Positions 29,744 to 39,520 of a stretch of DNA of 64,000 nucleotides are shown in pieces. The stretch lies in assembly GCF_000350225.1 (NCBI RefSeq), contig NW_005179116.1:62001-126000 (forward strand). Reading direction: 5' to 3'. Positions within the stretch are counted from its first letter, which is position 1, and each line of letters begins with the position of its first letter. This DNA is from Chondrus crispus (Eukaryota; Rhodophyta; Florideophyceae; Gigartinales; Gigartinaceae). The notes under the pieces are model-generated. The model was not told where the DNA came from. It ran no database searches and saw nothing but the letters and a program-made list of their open reading frames with translations. The position numbers were made by a program, and so were the translations under genes.

Positions 29744-31915
29744 TCACGATTGCTCCAGAAGGGAGTTGCCTAGATTGTGGTTTTCACCTAAATGAACGGA
29801 AAAGCAGTCCCTGCCCTTCGCTGCACGACACAGCCAAACAATATTATCACTCACACTGCAAGCAGAACACAGGTGTGTGGTCTTGTGGATCTTACACACC
29901 CTACAGGTTTTTTGCAAAGCATATGCCGTAACTTTCCCATCCCTCTTACGTCGCCTTTGCTTCCTCGTAGTCAAGTGGATTCCGACTCCACTTGTCAGTC
30001 GTCCTGCAGGGGCCTTATTCTGTGATTTGGATGCTCCTGTCGTGCCTCTTCCTCTTAAGTATGGTCGTTCGTAAAAGTTGTCAATTAACTCTGTCGCCAA
30101 TGCCTCGTAAAACGACCGTTGATTCATGTGCTGTCTTGAACCATGAGCCCCTTTCCAGAGCAACCAACTGTCTACTACACAAATTGAGAGCAACGATGTG
30201 TTCAAACGGAAATGCCAGCTTTGAGTCCCAATTTTCTTTTCCATATCCAAAACTTCTTGATAGCAGCGATTATGTCTATCCACCTGGGCGCAACAACTGT
30301 AGTATATCTCGCAGACTTTTGGCTGCCGTATATGCACCTCTACGTTTTCTGGACCGCCCTCCAATTTCCTCCAGCGCTTGCGGAGGTAGGCGTCACCTTG
30401 CTCTGCACACGACGCTGTTGAAATAAAATACCTTCTATTCCTATCCAACCACATGAGCGCCATCATCATATTGTTTCCGTTTAGCCCCTTCCTTACCAGA
30501 CTGATATGCTGTCCCCTCTCCGAAAGCTCTTGTTTCGAAAGGTAATCCATTGGATACAGCCTTGTCGCTGTCTTTACGACACCGATAAACTTGATGCCCA
30601 ACTTCAGCAGCATCTCAGCAGCATAAACACTTGCAAAATAAGAGTCTGCACACACGATTCTATGCGAACCTGACCACGGTGAAACGAGACGTTTCTAGAC
30701 TGCAGCTCCATGTAGCATGCTTCCCTCATTCTCTTTTTTCGCTTCATCTTCTGCCGTTGTCACTAACTCTAAACGCATCATAATACCGCTTCTCCCGCAT
30801 GATTCATCTTGTAATTCACACCCATGCTCCGGTTTGCGGTCAATTGCCACACACTGTGGAAGTCCCACGTCTATCCAGTGACCTCCTAGTCCATACCACC
30901 TCGAGATGGACTCATCGACACAAATAAGATCAGAAAGCGTCATACGCTCCAATCTGTGCATGTTGATAGCCTGCACAAAGTCGTCCACAAGTTTCCATCG
31001 AAATGGTGCTGTCGGAAGATTGCCCTGGTGCGATGGCTGAAGACTGAAGCGAACATTGCTTAATATATCAAACAATCTATTTCGTGACATCCCCGTGCGA
31101 CCGAAAGAAGGTACAGGTATATACTTAGATGAAGGTAAAGAGCTCCACAAATCTTGCTTATTGCCGAACTCGAAACGTGTCATGAGGATAAGGACCCCAA
31201 AAAACCGAAGCACTTCCGACGGTGAGATGCCTGTTTTACCTTTAGCCAGGAGGTTCTCGTTGGTTAATTCGGTCACAAGCGAGAGGTGCTCAAATGGATA
31301 CATGCTCATGAAGCAGTCGAATCGTGTAAGGCCTTGGATTCCAGCGCCTTCAGATATATTTGTTCCATTCCACGCTCGAACTGTCCAAAACTTGCGAGCT
31401 GAGTACCCACCAATGGGGGCTGTGACATGCTCTTTGTACCATGGAATATCATGCGCAATGGCGTCTGGTTCGGTACTTTTGGATGGTGTCGATGTGCCGC
31501 TGCTGTCTTCAGATGCTTGTTCCCAGGATTGCTGATTGACCCATGCTTTTGCCTTGCTTACAGTTGAGGCTGTGGCGGGGGTGACTGGAGATTGGGGTGG
31601 ACTCGCTGGAATCAAAGGTTCGGCGCTGGGATGAACAACCCTTTCGGCACTACCGTGCTTGATGTTAACAAGCTTAACTGCTTTTACAGCTGTTCTAATG
31701 GTTGGTTGGACTGTGACAGTCCACTCCACCTTCAAAGAGGTCTGCCTACGGCCTTTGATTGTGTCCACGAGGACTTCTTGGACGGTTCCACTGAGAAGTT
31801 TGCCTTTTGCCTTGCTTCCGTACAGGCGAGCGCACTCGGATGCATTGGTGACGCAGGTTGCTTTAGTGTGCACCCGCGCACCAATGCGACGGCGTGGGTC
31901 TTTTGCAGCGGTCAT
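29744..31915 (-). pseudogene. PiggyBac-like (PGBD/DDE_Tnp_1_7) transposase with one in-frame TAG
   Basis: A single frame of about 720 codons is interrupted only by TAG at 30695-30697. I use the ATG at 31915; an upstream TTG is less likely. The N-terminal third is Ser/Pro/Thr-rich. The catalytic domain then follows with FWTVRAWNGT, FGVLILMTRF, the first Asp in ICVDESISRWYG, the second in CADSYFAS just after the stop, and the third in MWLDRNRRYFIST. CCAQVDRHNRCY is the usual MgGVDR-like block. The C-terminal zinc ribbon is present (CRVCKIHKTTHLCSAC). PiggyBac enzymes cut and paste at TTAA. The stop sits between the first two catalytic residues, in GAAV-stop-KRLVSPW, so the product is inactive unless it is read through. 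Confidence 0.88.
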
Positions 31916-32389
31916 TTTGGGAAAGTTTCGCAATGTCGAGCCTGATTCCAAGACGTACTGCTGCGTACCACTTCGAAAATTGGCGATGTGGGAAGGGTCC
32001 CACGCTTATTAAGGGGGCATTGATGCTGTTTTTTGGCGCGAAAAGCGTGCATAGGTACCGTATCGATCCTTTTTGGCGCTTGGGAATAGCGTTCAATTGA
32101 GGCTATGTATCATCGGGCTCCGAAAACATGAACCACGTAGTAATTGTGAACCTAATTCATCGTTAATTGGGCGACAAAAACTGCTTGCTGTCAGCCCTAC
32201 ATGTGGTTGTATTCGTCTACTGCAGAATCGGCTCTTTATATTTAAATACAAATCAGCTAAAGAGTTTGCGCGCGCTTTTCCCATAGAAACACATCCCTTC
32301 CCATTGCTCCGACCGACTTTAACATTCCACACGCCTTGCCCTAACACTCGAAATTTGTCTTGTGCCTTTCCCCCATCGGCGGCTAACGG
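31916..32389. promoter_or_regulatory. Divergent intergenic region of element D
   Basis: This 0.47 kb separates the two transposase genes and must hold both promoters if active. TATATTTAAATAC (about 32237-32249) upstream of the plus-strand gene is TATA-like. TTCAATTGAGGCTATGTAT (32092-32110) resembles the inner side of the right terminus (CTCAATTGAGGCTGTGGGTAT), possibly a relic of an older terminus. Confidence 0.45.
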
Positions 32390-34090
32390 ATGGTATCGAA
32401 ACGCGTTTGCGCCCCTCCGGGGCACAAGGGAGTGAACTCTGTTCCAGTCCAACAAGCTCTCGCCCACTACCGCTATTCGCAACTCTCAATAAGAAAGTGC
32501 GCAACAATGCACCACGTTCCCTACTCTACCCTGCGTCGCGCTGCACAGCCGAAACAATCTGCAGCAACCCCACAAGGCCGCCCACCTGTGTTGTCCGCCT
32601 CAGAAGAAGCGTTTATTGTGGATGCCGCGCTAGACATTTCGCAAAAAGGCACACCTTTGTCACGAGAATGCTTGAAGTCTCTTGTTGCTACTTTTGTACA
32701 ATCCCTCCCTCCGCAGCGACAAAAAAGGATACCATTTAAAAATGGAAGGCCTGGGAATGGCTATTTGCACAGATTCTTTGCACGGCACTCCAGGCTAACA
32801 CTCAAGCGCAGATCAAGTCTAGAAAAAGCGCGTCAATAAGCGATGTCGCCATCAAACTTGGCATCACATTTCGTGCGTCTCGCACAAGTGTACAAGGAGT
32901 TTAAGATAACGTCGGCTGAACAAATTTTTAACATTGACGAAAGCGGCTTTTCCACGCGTATAGCCGCACGCGCTCGAAGCAAGGCTGTGTTTGACGCAAG
33001 TGGGAAAAGTAACTCAACTGAATTAAAGTATTATGGCAATGCTGGGCATGTCACCATTATGCCAGTTGTGTCTGGAGACGGGCGGGCTTGGAGCCCACTT
33101 ACAGTGCTGCCTGGCAAAAAAACCTAACACCGCATTCGCTCTGACGGAACGAGAGCAACTCCTGCTAGCTTTCTCCCTCCCAATTCCTATTGTGTGTACC
33201 GGGAGAAGGCTGGTGTGGACTCCGAAATCTTCTATCAGTGGACATTAAAGTTTCTGGAAGAGACCAAAATACTGCGTGAGAAACACCGCCACATTGTTCT
33301 CACAATGGATAGTTACGGTGCCCATTGCACTTACAGGTCTCTTAACGACCTCAAGAACGGCCGTGTTGTTGTCATCGGTCTGCCCGCCCACACAAGTCAC
33401 AGGACTCAAGTGCTCGATTATGCGGTTTTTTCGCCATTCAAGACGTCGTTTCGAAACCTGTTGAACAGTAGAGCGTATTCCGTTGCGGGAAAAACGAATG
33501 ATATCTACACACTCTGCGAAATACGGACACGGGCGTACTACGAGTCCGTCCGTCCGGACAATATCATAAGCGGTTTCGATGCATGCGGTGTGTGGAAAAG
33601 AGGACATGGGGGAGCTAATGCTGGTGTGATCCGGCAGACTGATATCACCAATTTTGAGGGGGATGAAGACCAGACGGCAGCATTCGACACATACAAGGAT
33701 CTTGTCAAAGCATTCACACATTCCGGAAATATGCTGCGCAGTGACGGCAGTGTCATTGAAAGCGGTACTTTGATAACGAGATCAGGAGCTTTATTGACAA
33801 GAGATGATGTGCTCAAGGTGCTTGAAGAGCGTTCTTTGCAGCGCCAAGAAGCAGCGTTGCAGCGTGAGGTGTGGGCGGCCGAAGCAGCCGCAAAAAGGGC
33901 ACAGAAAGAGCGGGAGTTGGAGGAGAAGCGTCAGCAAAGGGTGGAGGAGGAGGCGCGAAAAGAGCAACACCGCATCCGGCTTGCTCAAATGCCTGCTCGA
34001 GCGGAGCGTCTGAAAGCTAACCGGTCCCAGCGTCGGGCCCAGCGCCGGGCTGCTGCGAAGCTAAAAAGCAGCTATTCAGGCAGCGAATAA
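32390..34090 (+). pseudogene. Pogo/CENP-B-like (DDE_1) transposase with two in-frame TAA codons
   Basis: One continuous frame runs 567 codons from an ATG, broken only by TAA at 32837-32839 and 33125-33127. The N-terminus has the Psq/CENP-B helix-turn-helix arrangement (VQQALAHYRYSQLSIRKCA, VPYSTLRRA, GRPPVLSASEEAFIV). The DDE_1 core carries the three acids in FNIDESGF, LTMDSYGAHC and QVLDYAVFSPFK. The C-terminus is a long Arg/Glu/Gln/Ala coiled-coil-like tail. Tc1/mariner-pogo transposases insert at TA, which agrees with the termini of element D. There are no frameshifts in 1.7 kb; the decay, if that is what it is, consists of stops only. Confidence 0.87.
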
Positions 34091-34377
34091 CCTGTGCAAC
34101 CAAGTCACTAATCAATTATGAATAAAATTCGTGGGGCGAAAATATCATATGTGATCCACATTTTCAGCACAGTGAGGCCCATAACGGCTACTTGTTCATG
34201 GGAAGCGATGGCGTTGTTACGGTTTTCCTGTATTTCAACAGCCAATCCCAAAGCGATGTATGGATGTAGAGGCATGCTTTGGAGCTTTGTGCCAAGTTGT
34301 AGGAGAATTGGACAATTTCTTCATTATTTACTATTCAAGATGTTAAGACTGATCCATAACATGGTACCCCCTAATAC

Positions 34378-34411
34378 CTCAATTGAGGCTGTGGGTATAA
34401 TAGACACTAGA
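34378..34411 (-). repeat. Right terminal inverted repeat of element D
   Basis: Read on the minus strand it is CTAGTGTCTATTATACC, then CCTCAATTGAGG. It matches the left end with one mismatch in the first 17 bases. One palindrome is present here, two at the left. Confidence 0.8.
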
Positions 34412-34555
34412 ACAGCCGTTTGCATGCATAATGCTTACAGTGGCTGGACCGGCCTCAGCTTCCGCCATCATGAAGTGGGGAGCAACAATCAAACTGATAT
34501 CTCACACGGTGTAATTTATCAGGTGGTTTGTTGCTGGTGTCATTTACACCCTGAG
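34412..34555. other. Short interval between elements D and E
   Basis: 144 bases with no feature I can support. It ends in TGA, the left target duplication of element E. It should continue at 51640 in the pre-insertion sequence. Confidence 0.6.
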
Positions 34556-34570
34556 AGCATCTCCACTGGC
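34556..34570 (+). repeat. Left terminal inverted repeat of element E
   Basis: GAGCATCTCCACTGG; 15 of 15 bases match the right end. The motif GGGTCTAT recurs just inside (34574 and 34662). Confidence 0.9.
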
Positions 34571-34818
34571 GAGGGTCTATGGGATATAATGTATTTGTCC
34601 AAAATGCCAGGTGGAGAATTACAACTGGCTCCCAGTCAAAAATTAGACCGCACTCGGCCGCGGGTCTATGCTATTGATAGATGGAGCTAAAAAGGGACCC
34701 CTCTCCACCAGTGACGGTCTAATGGTCTATCTTCTGCTCTCGCACGCCTGCCCCCCCTCCCTTCGTAATTCCCCGCCCCTCTCTCTAACTGCCAGTTTCG
34801 TATTTCTACAGAACGACC

Positions 34819-36161
34819 ATGAAATTCAACTTAGACGAACTCGTGCATGACAGTGACGACGACATTGTCGATACTGTCGCAATTATTGTATCACATGATC
34901 AGCTTAACGAAGAGAATGACGGAAAGCACGGCGGATCCCGTCCTGGACGTAGTCCGAACGTCTTGCGAGACTTTTCGGGTGGGCATCGCCGCATAATGCT
35001 GGATTACTTTTGGGACGAGCGGAGCATGAGGGATGATGGATCGGGAGAGCGGGGTCCTGTTTACAGTGCTGACCTCTTCGAAAGAAGGTTCAGAATGCCG
35101 AAAGAGCTTTTTCTCCGCGTGTACGACGGTGTCATGGAGAGAAACGCCTACATAAGACTGGGGATTAATTCGGACTGTACAGGACGAAAAGGAATCCATC
35201 CGCTGCAAAAGGTTGTTGCTTCCATGAGGCAGCTGTCCTACGGCATTTCAGGTGACGCTGTGAATAAGTACTGTAGAATGAGTGAGACTACCGCTCTGAA
35301 GTTGCTCCGAGAGTTTTGCCGGGGTGTGGTTTCTGCATTTGGAATTGAATACCTGCGCGCGCCGACGCAAGTAGACCTTCAGCGCATTGAAGCGCGATTT
35401 GCACAGGTAGGATTTTCGGGCTGTATGGGATGTGTGAACTGTGCAGGGTGGGATTGGAAAAATGCACCAAAGGCACATCAAGGTCATAACGTAGGAAAAG
35501 AAAAAGTCTCTACACTACGAATGGAAGTTATTTGCGATTTGGATCTTTGGATATGGCATTGTGCCTTTGGGTACCCTGGAAGCATGAACGACATCAGCAT
35601 CCTTGATGTCAGCCCGCACTTTGCAGAGGTTTTAAGTGGAGTCTACCCTCCTTTCCGCGTGGAAAGTGTAATTGCAGAAAAAAGGTTTGACTGGTTCTAT
35701 TACTTGGCTGACGGAATATATCCGAACTACAAGGTTTTTGTCAAGACTTTGCCGGAGACACAAAAGCCGCGAAAGAAAATGTTTCGAATGCGACAAGAGG
35801 CAGTTCGCAAAGCAGTAGAACGGGGTTTGGGGTCCTGTTCGCTCGCTGGAATATTTTATATTCCCCCGGGAGGCTCTGGAGCGCAATTGATATGGAGGAA
35901 ATTGTCTCTGCCTGTGTCATACTTCACAATATGATCGTCGAAGAGCGCAGAGGAGGGTTTTCTGGCTATGGGACCGGAGGTGTGAGGATATCTGATGCGG
36001 AGATTGACGCTCTGATAGCTGCCGACTCTAGGTCCATCATTGTGCCAATTGCCGATGGTGAGAACGGCGGACAGGGTGCTTTACGTGTGCAGTTAGAATT
36101 GGGTCGACAGGGCACGATCGTGGGGATTATGCCAAGCATGTGGCGCTCACAAAAGCCTTAA
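34819..36161 (+). pseudogene. PIF/Harbinger DDE transposase, frameshifted, first Asp replaced
   Basis: It starts at an ATG and has 371 codons in the first frame. Family landmarks: YSADLFERRFRMPKELF, LRQLSYG-like helix (MRQLSYGISGDAV), WKNAP-AHQG, DLWIWHCAFGYPGSMNDISIL, YYLADGIYPNYKVFVKT and RMRQEAVRKAVERGLG. The usual GS-(I/V)-D-C holding the first catalytic Asp reads GCVNC here (Asn at residue 207). After VERG, near 35,830, one base is missing; the other frame continues as VLFARWNILYSP, then SACVILHNMIVEE to 36161, the normal family ending. With the Asn and the frameshift it should be inactive. It lies 80 bases left of the Element 2 insertion. Confidence 0.92.
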
Positions 36162-36243
36162 TCACGCATATTTGGCAATCTTACGCTAATACGGAACCTG
36201 AATGACCGTCTTGAACAGGGATTGGGTTTCTCTGATTGACATA

Positions 36244-36248
36244 GTTTC
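36244..36248. repeat. Target-site duplication of Element 2, left copy
   Basis: GTTTC directly precedes the left LTR; GTTTC directly follows the right LTR at 49743-49747. Five bases is normal for Ty3/gypsy integration. Confidence 0.93.
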
Positions 36249-36867
36249 TGTAGCATAAACACCCCTAAACGGATAGGGGTGTATGCTTAGTCCTGGAAGA
36301 CCCGTACGTACGAGAAGACGGGGAAAGTCGGACCAGCTAACGAAACCGGAGCACGGGCCCGGGTAGCGTGGTAGAGGGGGATCGGGGGGAGGACGCGCAC
36401 ACGGGCGGGCCGATCTACGCCTCGACGCCCCGGAGCAGCGCTGGGTTACGTTCCAGCGCTGACGGGCGGAGGTGAATCTAGGCTCGCTCGCGTGCTCGCG
36501 CGTCCTCTACTCACGCTCGGTCTCGCCTTAAGGTAGCTAACGGAAGCTTCCTTAGGGTAAGCTGGAAGTCAGACCTAGGCGGTAGGTCGTGGACAAGTCC
36601 TTCCTTGTCCCCCCTTCGCCGCCGGTGCGCTCCGTTATTTAATATACAATTAGTCTATCCTAACTTAGTACAGTACGTACTGTACTATGCGGTACTACAG
36701 TAGTCGGCACTGTCAGCGGACAGGGCTGACTGTATATGCGTCGTACACGTATGGTACGCGTGGGGGCGCGTGCGCCCCTACACGTGTGGTACAGGCCCTC
36801 TGTAAGGTCCGTACCTTAGAGATTCGGATCCAATTTCTAATCTAATCCTTTTGGTAGTTATACTACA
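36249..36867 (-). repeat. 3' LTR of Element 2 (619 bp)
   Basis: On the minus strand it starts TGTAGTATAACTACC and ends TATGCTACA. It contains a perfect 22 bp palindrome at 36666-36687 (centre GTAC) and, further from the TATA-like TATATTAAATA, the ACACGTGT and TAAGGTACGGACCTTA motifs in the same order as in Element 1. Confidence 0.94.
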
Positions 36868-36881
36868 CCACCCGCCCTTCA
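36868..36881 (-). other. Polypurine tract of Element 2 and relic pol end
   Basis: On the minus strand GAAGGGCGGGTGG borders the LTR and is preceded by codons reading VDVDVHA-stop, like the second pol-end copy of Element 1 (VNADVHA-stop). The pol gene itself ends 5 kb away at 41864. Confidence 0.7.
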
Positions 36882-37172
36882 AGCGTGGACGTCCACGTCC
36901 ACACGTGCTTGAGAGGAGTGGAAATGCCCGAGCTTGTAGATATCACGCGCCTTCCTCTTACCCCTCACGACCGCGTCCAGTGGTCCTTATCCTCTTCATC
37001 GCGACGCGCGGTCGTGCTCTCGCTAACCGATCGTCTCTCCCTATCTGCCTTGCGCCTCTCCCCTTGGACCCCGCGATCAGACGGCTTCCTCCGCTTGGAG
37101 TTTCCGTTCCGCGTGGCGGTCTCACCGCCTCTCCACGCTGCCTTCGTCGCGACGTCCGTTGATTTCTCCGTC

Positions 37173-39520
37173 ATGTCGGATCCGCTGACGTCGGTACCTG
37201 TTATTCACCGTCCTCTGCCGGACGGTGGCACCGACCCCCGTTCTTTCGCCCCGGCCACCACAAATACGTACCCGATTGCCGGGATCGCGCCGAGAGGCGG
37301 GCGTCCTCCGAATCATGCTGCGCCTACTGTACGCGCAGCGACGTCCCTGCCTCCGTTCCAACAGGGACGCCGCTCATGCGAATCCACATTGTCCGCGGAG
37401 CTGGGTGTCGTCGCCCTCGCTGCCCCCGTGATCACGCCACAGTCCGACCCGCCGGTCGAGGGTGCTGTTCGCCGCGGAGGTCCGAGGGACGCGGTCGGAG
37501 ACGTCGAGCGGGCCTGGCACGAGTCAGGCCCCGTTGGGGGTGAGCAGCCTCGCAAAGCATCCGCGTCGGTACGCGGGAGTGAGACGTACACGGCGGTCCC
37601 GGGCTCTTACGGGGCTTGTGGGAGTTGTCGGCGTCCTGGGGCTCTTCTCGAGTCGACTCGGGATAGTGGTGGCCTTGATCAGGAGTCCGCAGCAACCACT
37701 ACTTTGTGGTTAGGTGTGCCGCTCGAGCGGTGGACGCCTCTCCCTCTCAGCCGTCTGAGGTATGCGTGGCGTCGTCACGGCCGGTCCGGAATCACCGTCG
37801 GCGACATCCTCTTGATGACGCAAGTTCGTCCCGACTTGTTACGTATTCGCACAATATACGAGGAGGGACTGGCCGACGAGGCCTCGCTCGCCTTGGCACG
37901 TTTGCTGGGCGAGGGGAGCGGCGCTCCGTATCAGCTACCGGACGAGATTCCGAGTGATCGAACGTTCGCGTACAGTTTAGGGGAGGTGGAATACGTCGAC
38001 CGCATGGCGGTGTACTTGTTCCACCCCGGCCCCCGTGCGCCTCGACGATTTGTCCTTGCCGAAGTTCCGGGGTTGTACGTGAGCCCCCGGCCGTATGCGT
38101 ACTCTAAGACGCGGGCCGCTCTGCAGAAGTCCGCCTGTTCGTTAATGTGGCTGCATTCCATCGCCGTGGCCCCACATGACTGGTCGGCTTATCGTCAGGC
38201 GGGGAAGGAAGATGGTCGCGTCCTCCAGTCGGCCTCGTTCGAGCGAGGGTTATCGAAGAGCGACTTCCCGGGATTACCGGAAACGATTCTGGACGCTTTC
38301 CCGTCCCTGGGAGTACACGTGTTACTCCCATTCGCTCTAAAACACTTCGGGTTCGCTTGTGAGGATCTCCAACATCCCGCACGCGATGACCTCCTCAATA
38401 AAGTTGAGCGGGAGTGGGCTTGGTCCGTTGGAAACGCATTCGTAAACGAGATTTCCATCAACGGACGAGTCTTCGTACAGCCCGGTGCGGTGCTGTCCTT
38501 CCTCGGGAGGGTCGCTCCAGGGCTCCCCGACGTACCGTTGCACCCGCTCGAGCAGGGCACACAGCACGTGCCGTGGTCTTATTCCTTCGTGCTCGACGTG
38601 ATGCACCGGTCCCTCGACAAGGCAGAGTGCCATCAACGCTCTTGGACAGATTACACTACCGGAATCCGAAGCGTGTTCCTGTCGTACGACGTGCGTGCAG
38701 ACACTTTCGTGGCCCGCCCCAATCAATCTGGCGGTGGCCACACCCGTGGTGGCGGCGTCGGATCCGCGGCTCGGGAGGCCCGGAGGAAGCCATATAGGGA
38801 CCTTGATAGCGAGACTCGGGCGACTCCGTTCGGTGGGTCGAATCCTTTTCGCACTCCGCTCACGTCCGACGCGAATTACGGTGCTACGACGGGGTCCATT
38901 GCGCCGCCTCTTCCTCGTCTGAGCACAACCGGAGGGCCCTTCGTAAGGGAAGGTCCCGTCCAGAACCTCATTTTAACGCCGGAGGAAGTCAGGGCCGTTC
39001 CTGACCTTGCTCGGGCGTTGGGGAGCTCGACAGACCGTACGTGGCGGGTCGATGGATTGCTCAGCACTTTGGCGGCATGGTACTTGGCTCGTAGTGCCGA
39101 GGCGCGTCGACTTGTATCGAACTAGCTGCCCTCTCCTCGCAGCTACAGCGGGTGCAGAGCGAACTGGAGGGTCTACGTACGACCTCCCTTAACCAAGCCA
39201 ACTGCCTGGAACACGCCAGTGCGGAGCGAGATCGATACCGACGTGAGCGTGACGAGCTCCGGTCCCTCCGCGTGGGCTCGTCTTCTCATCCTCCGCCGAC
39301 TTCGGCGCCGCGTCAGCCTCTCCGAGACCCCTATGAAGGCGTGGGGTACGTCCCCCCTTTCGACCCGACGGGGCCGGAACGTCTTTGGTCCCGTCAACGT
39401 GAAGTGGCTATGCCACCCTTGGACGAGGTGGAAACGGAGCTGCCTTGCCATCCGAGTTACTGTCCCCAGCGTGATTACGTTCGGGGGCCAGGGGCTCCTC
39501 CTGGCAGTACGAGCCGCTAG
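37173..39520 (+). pseudogene. aORF of Element 2, antisense to gag-pol, one frameshift
   Basis: The ATG at 37173 (MSDPLTS) corresponds to the Element 1 start; the frame is open 288 bases further upstream. Conserved blocks are PLSRLRYAWRRHGRSGIT, YVDRMA, GLYVSPRPYAYSK, DWSAYRQAGKEDGRV, EREWAWSVGNA, NGRVFVQPG, FLGRVAPGLP, RSWTDYTTGIRS and LARALGSSTDR. The frame stops at 39125 (RRLVSN-stop), and the coiled-coil tail resumes in another frame (LSSQLQRVQSELE, DRYRRERDELRSLR, CHPSYCPQ) to 39520. One extra base near 39,115 explains this. About 780 codons in all, equal to the intact copy. Function unknown. Confidence 0.87.

Larger units (their letters stand above)
29681..34411. mobile_element. Element D: TIR transposon enclosing two different transposase genes
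   Basis: Matching inverted termini CTAGTGTCTATT(G/A)TACC, each followed within about 20 bases by the 12-mer CCTCAATTGAGG, lie at 29681-29718 and 34378-34411. If the duplicated target is TA (inside CTAG), the layout fits a Tc1/mariner-pogo type element. Inside are a piggyBac-like transposase (minus, 31915-29744) and a pogo/CENP-B-like transposase (plus, 32390-34090), divergently arranged. No TTAA-flanked piggyBac ends were found around the first gene. Whether this is one composite element or a nested pair is open. Confidence 0.75.

Noticed and set aside
30695..33127. Stop-codon reassignment or selenocysteine-type recoding in element D
   Set aside because: Long ORFs elsewhere end normally in all three stops, and no recoding signal is visible.
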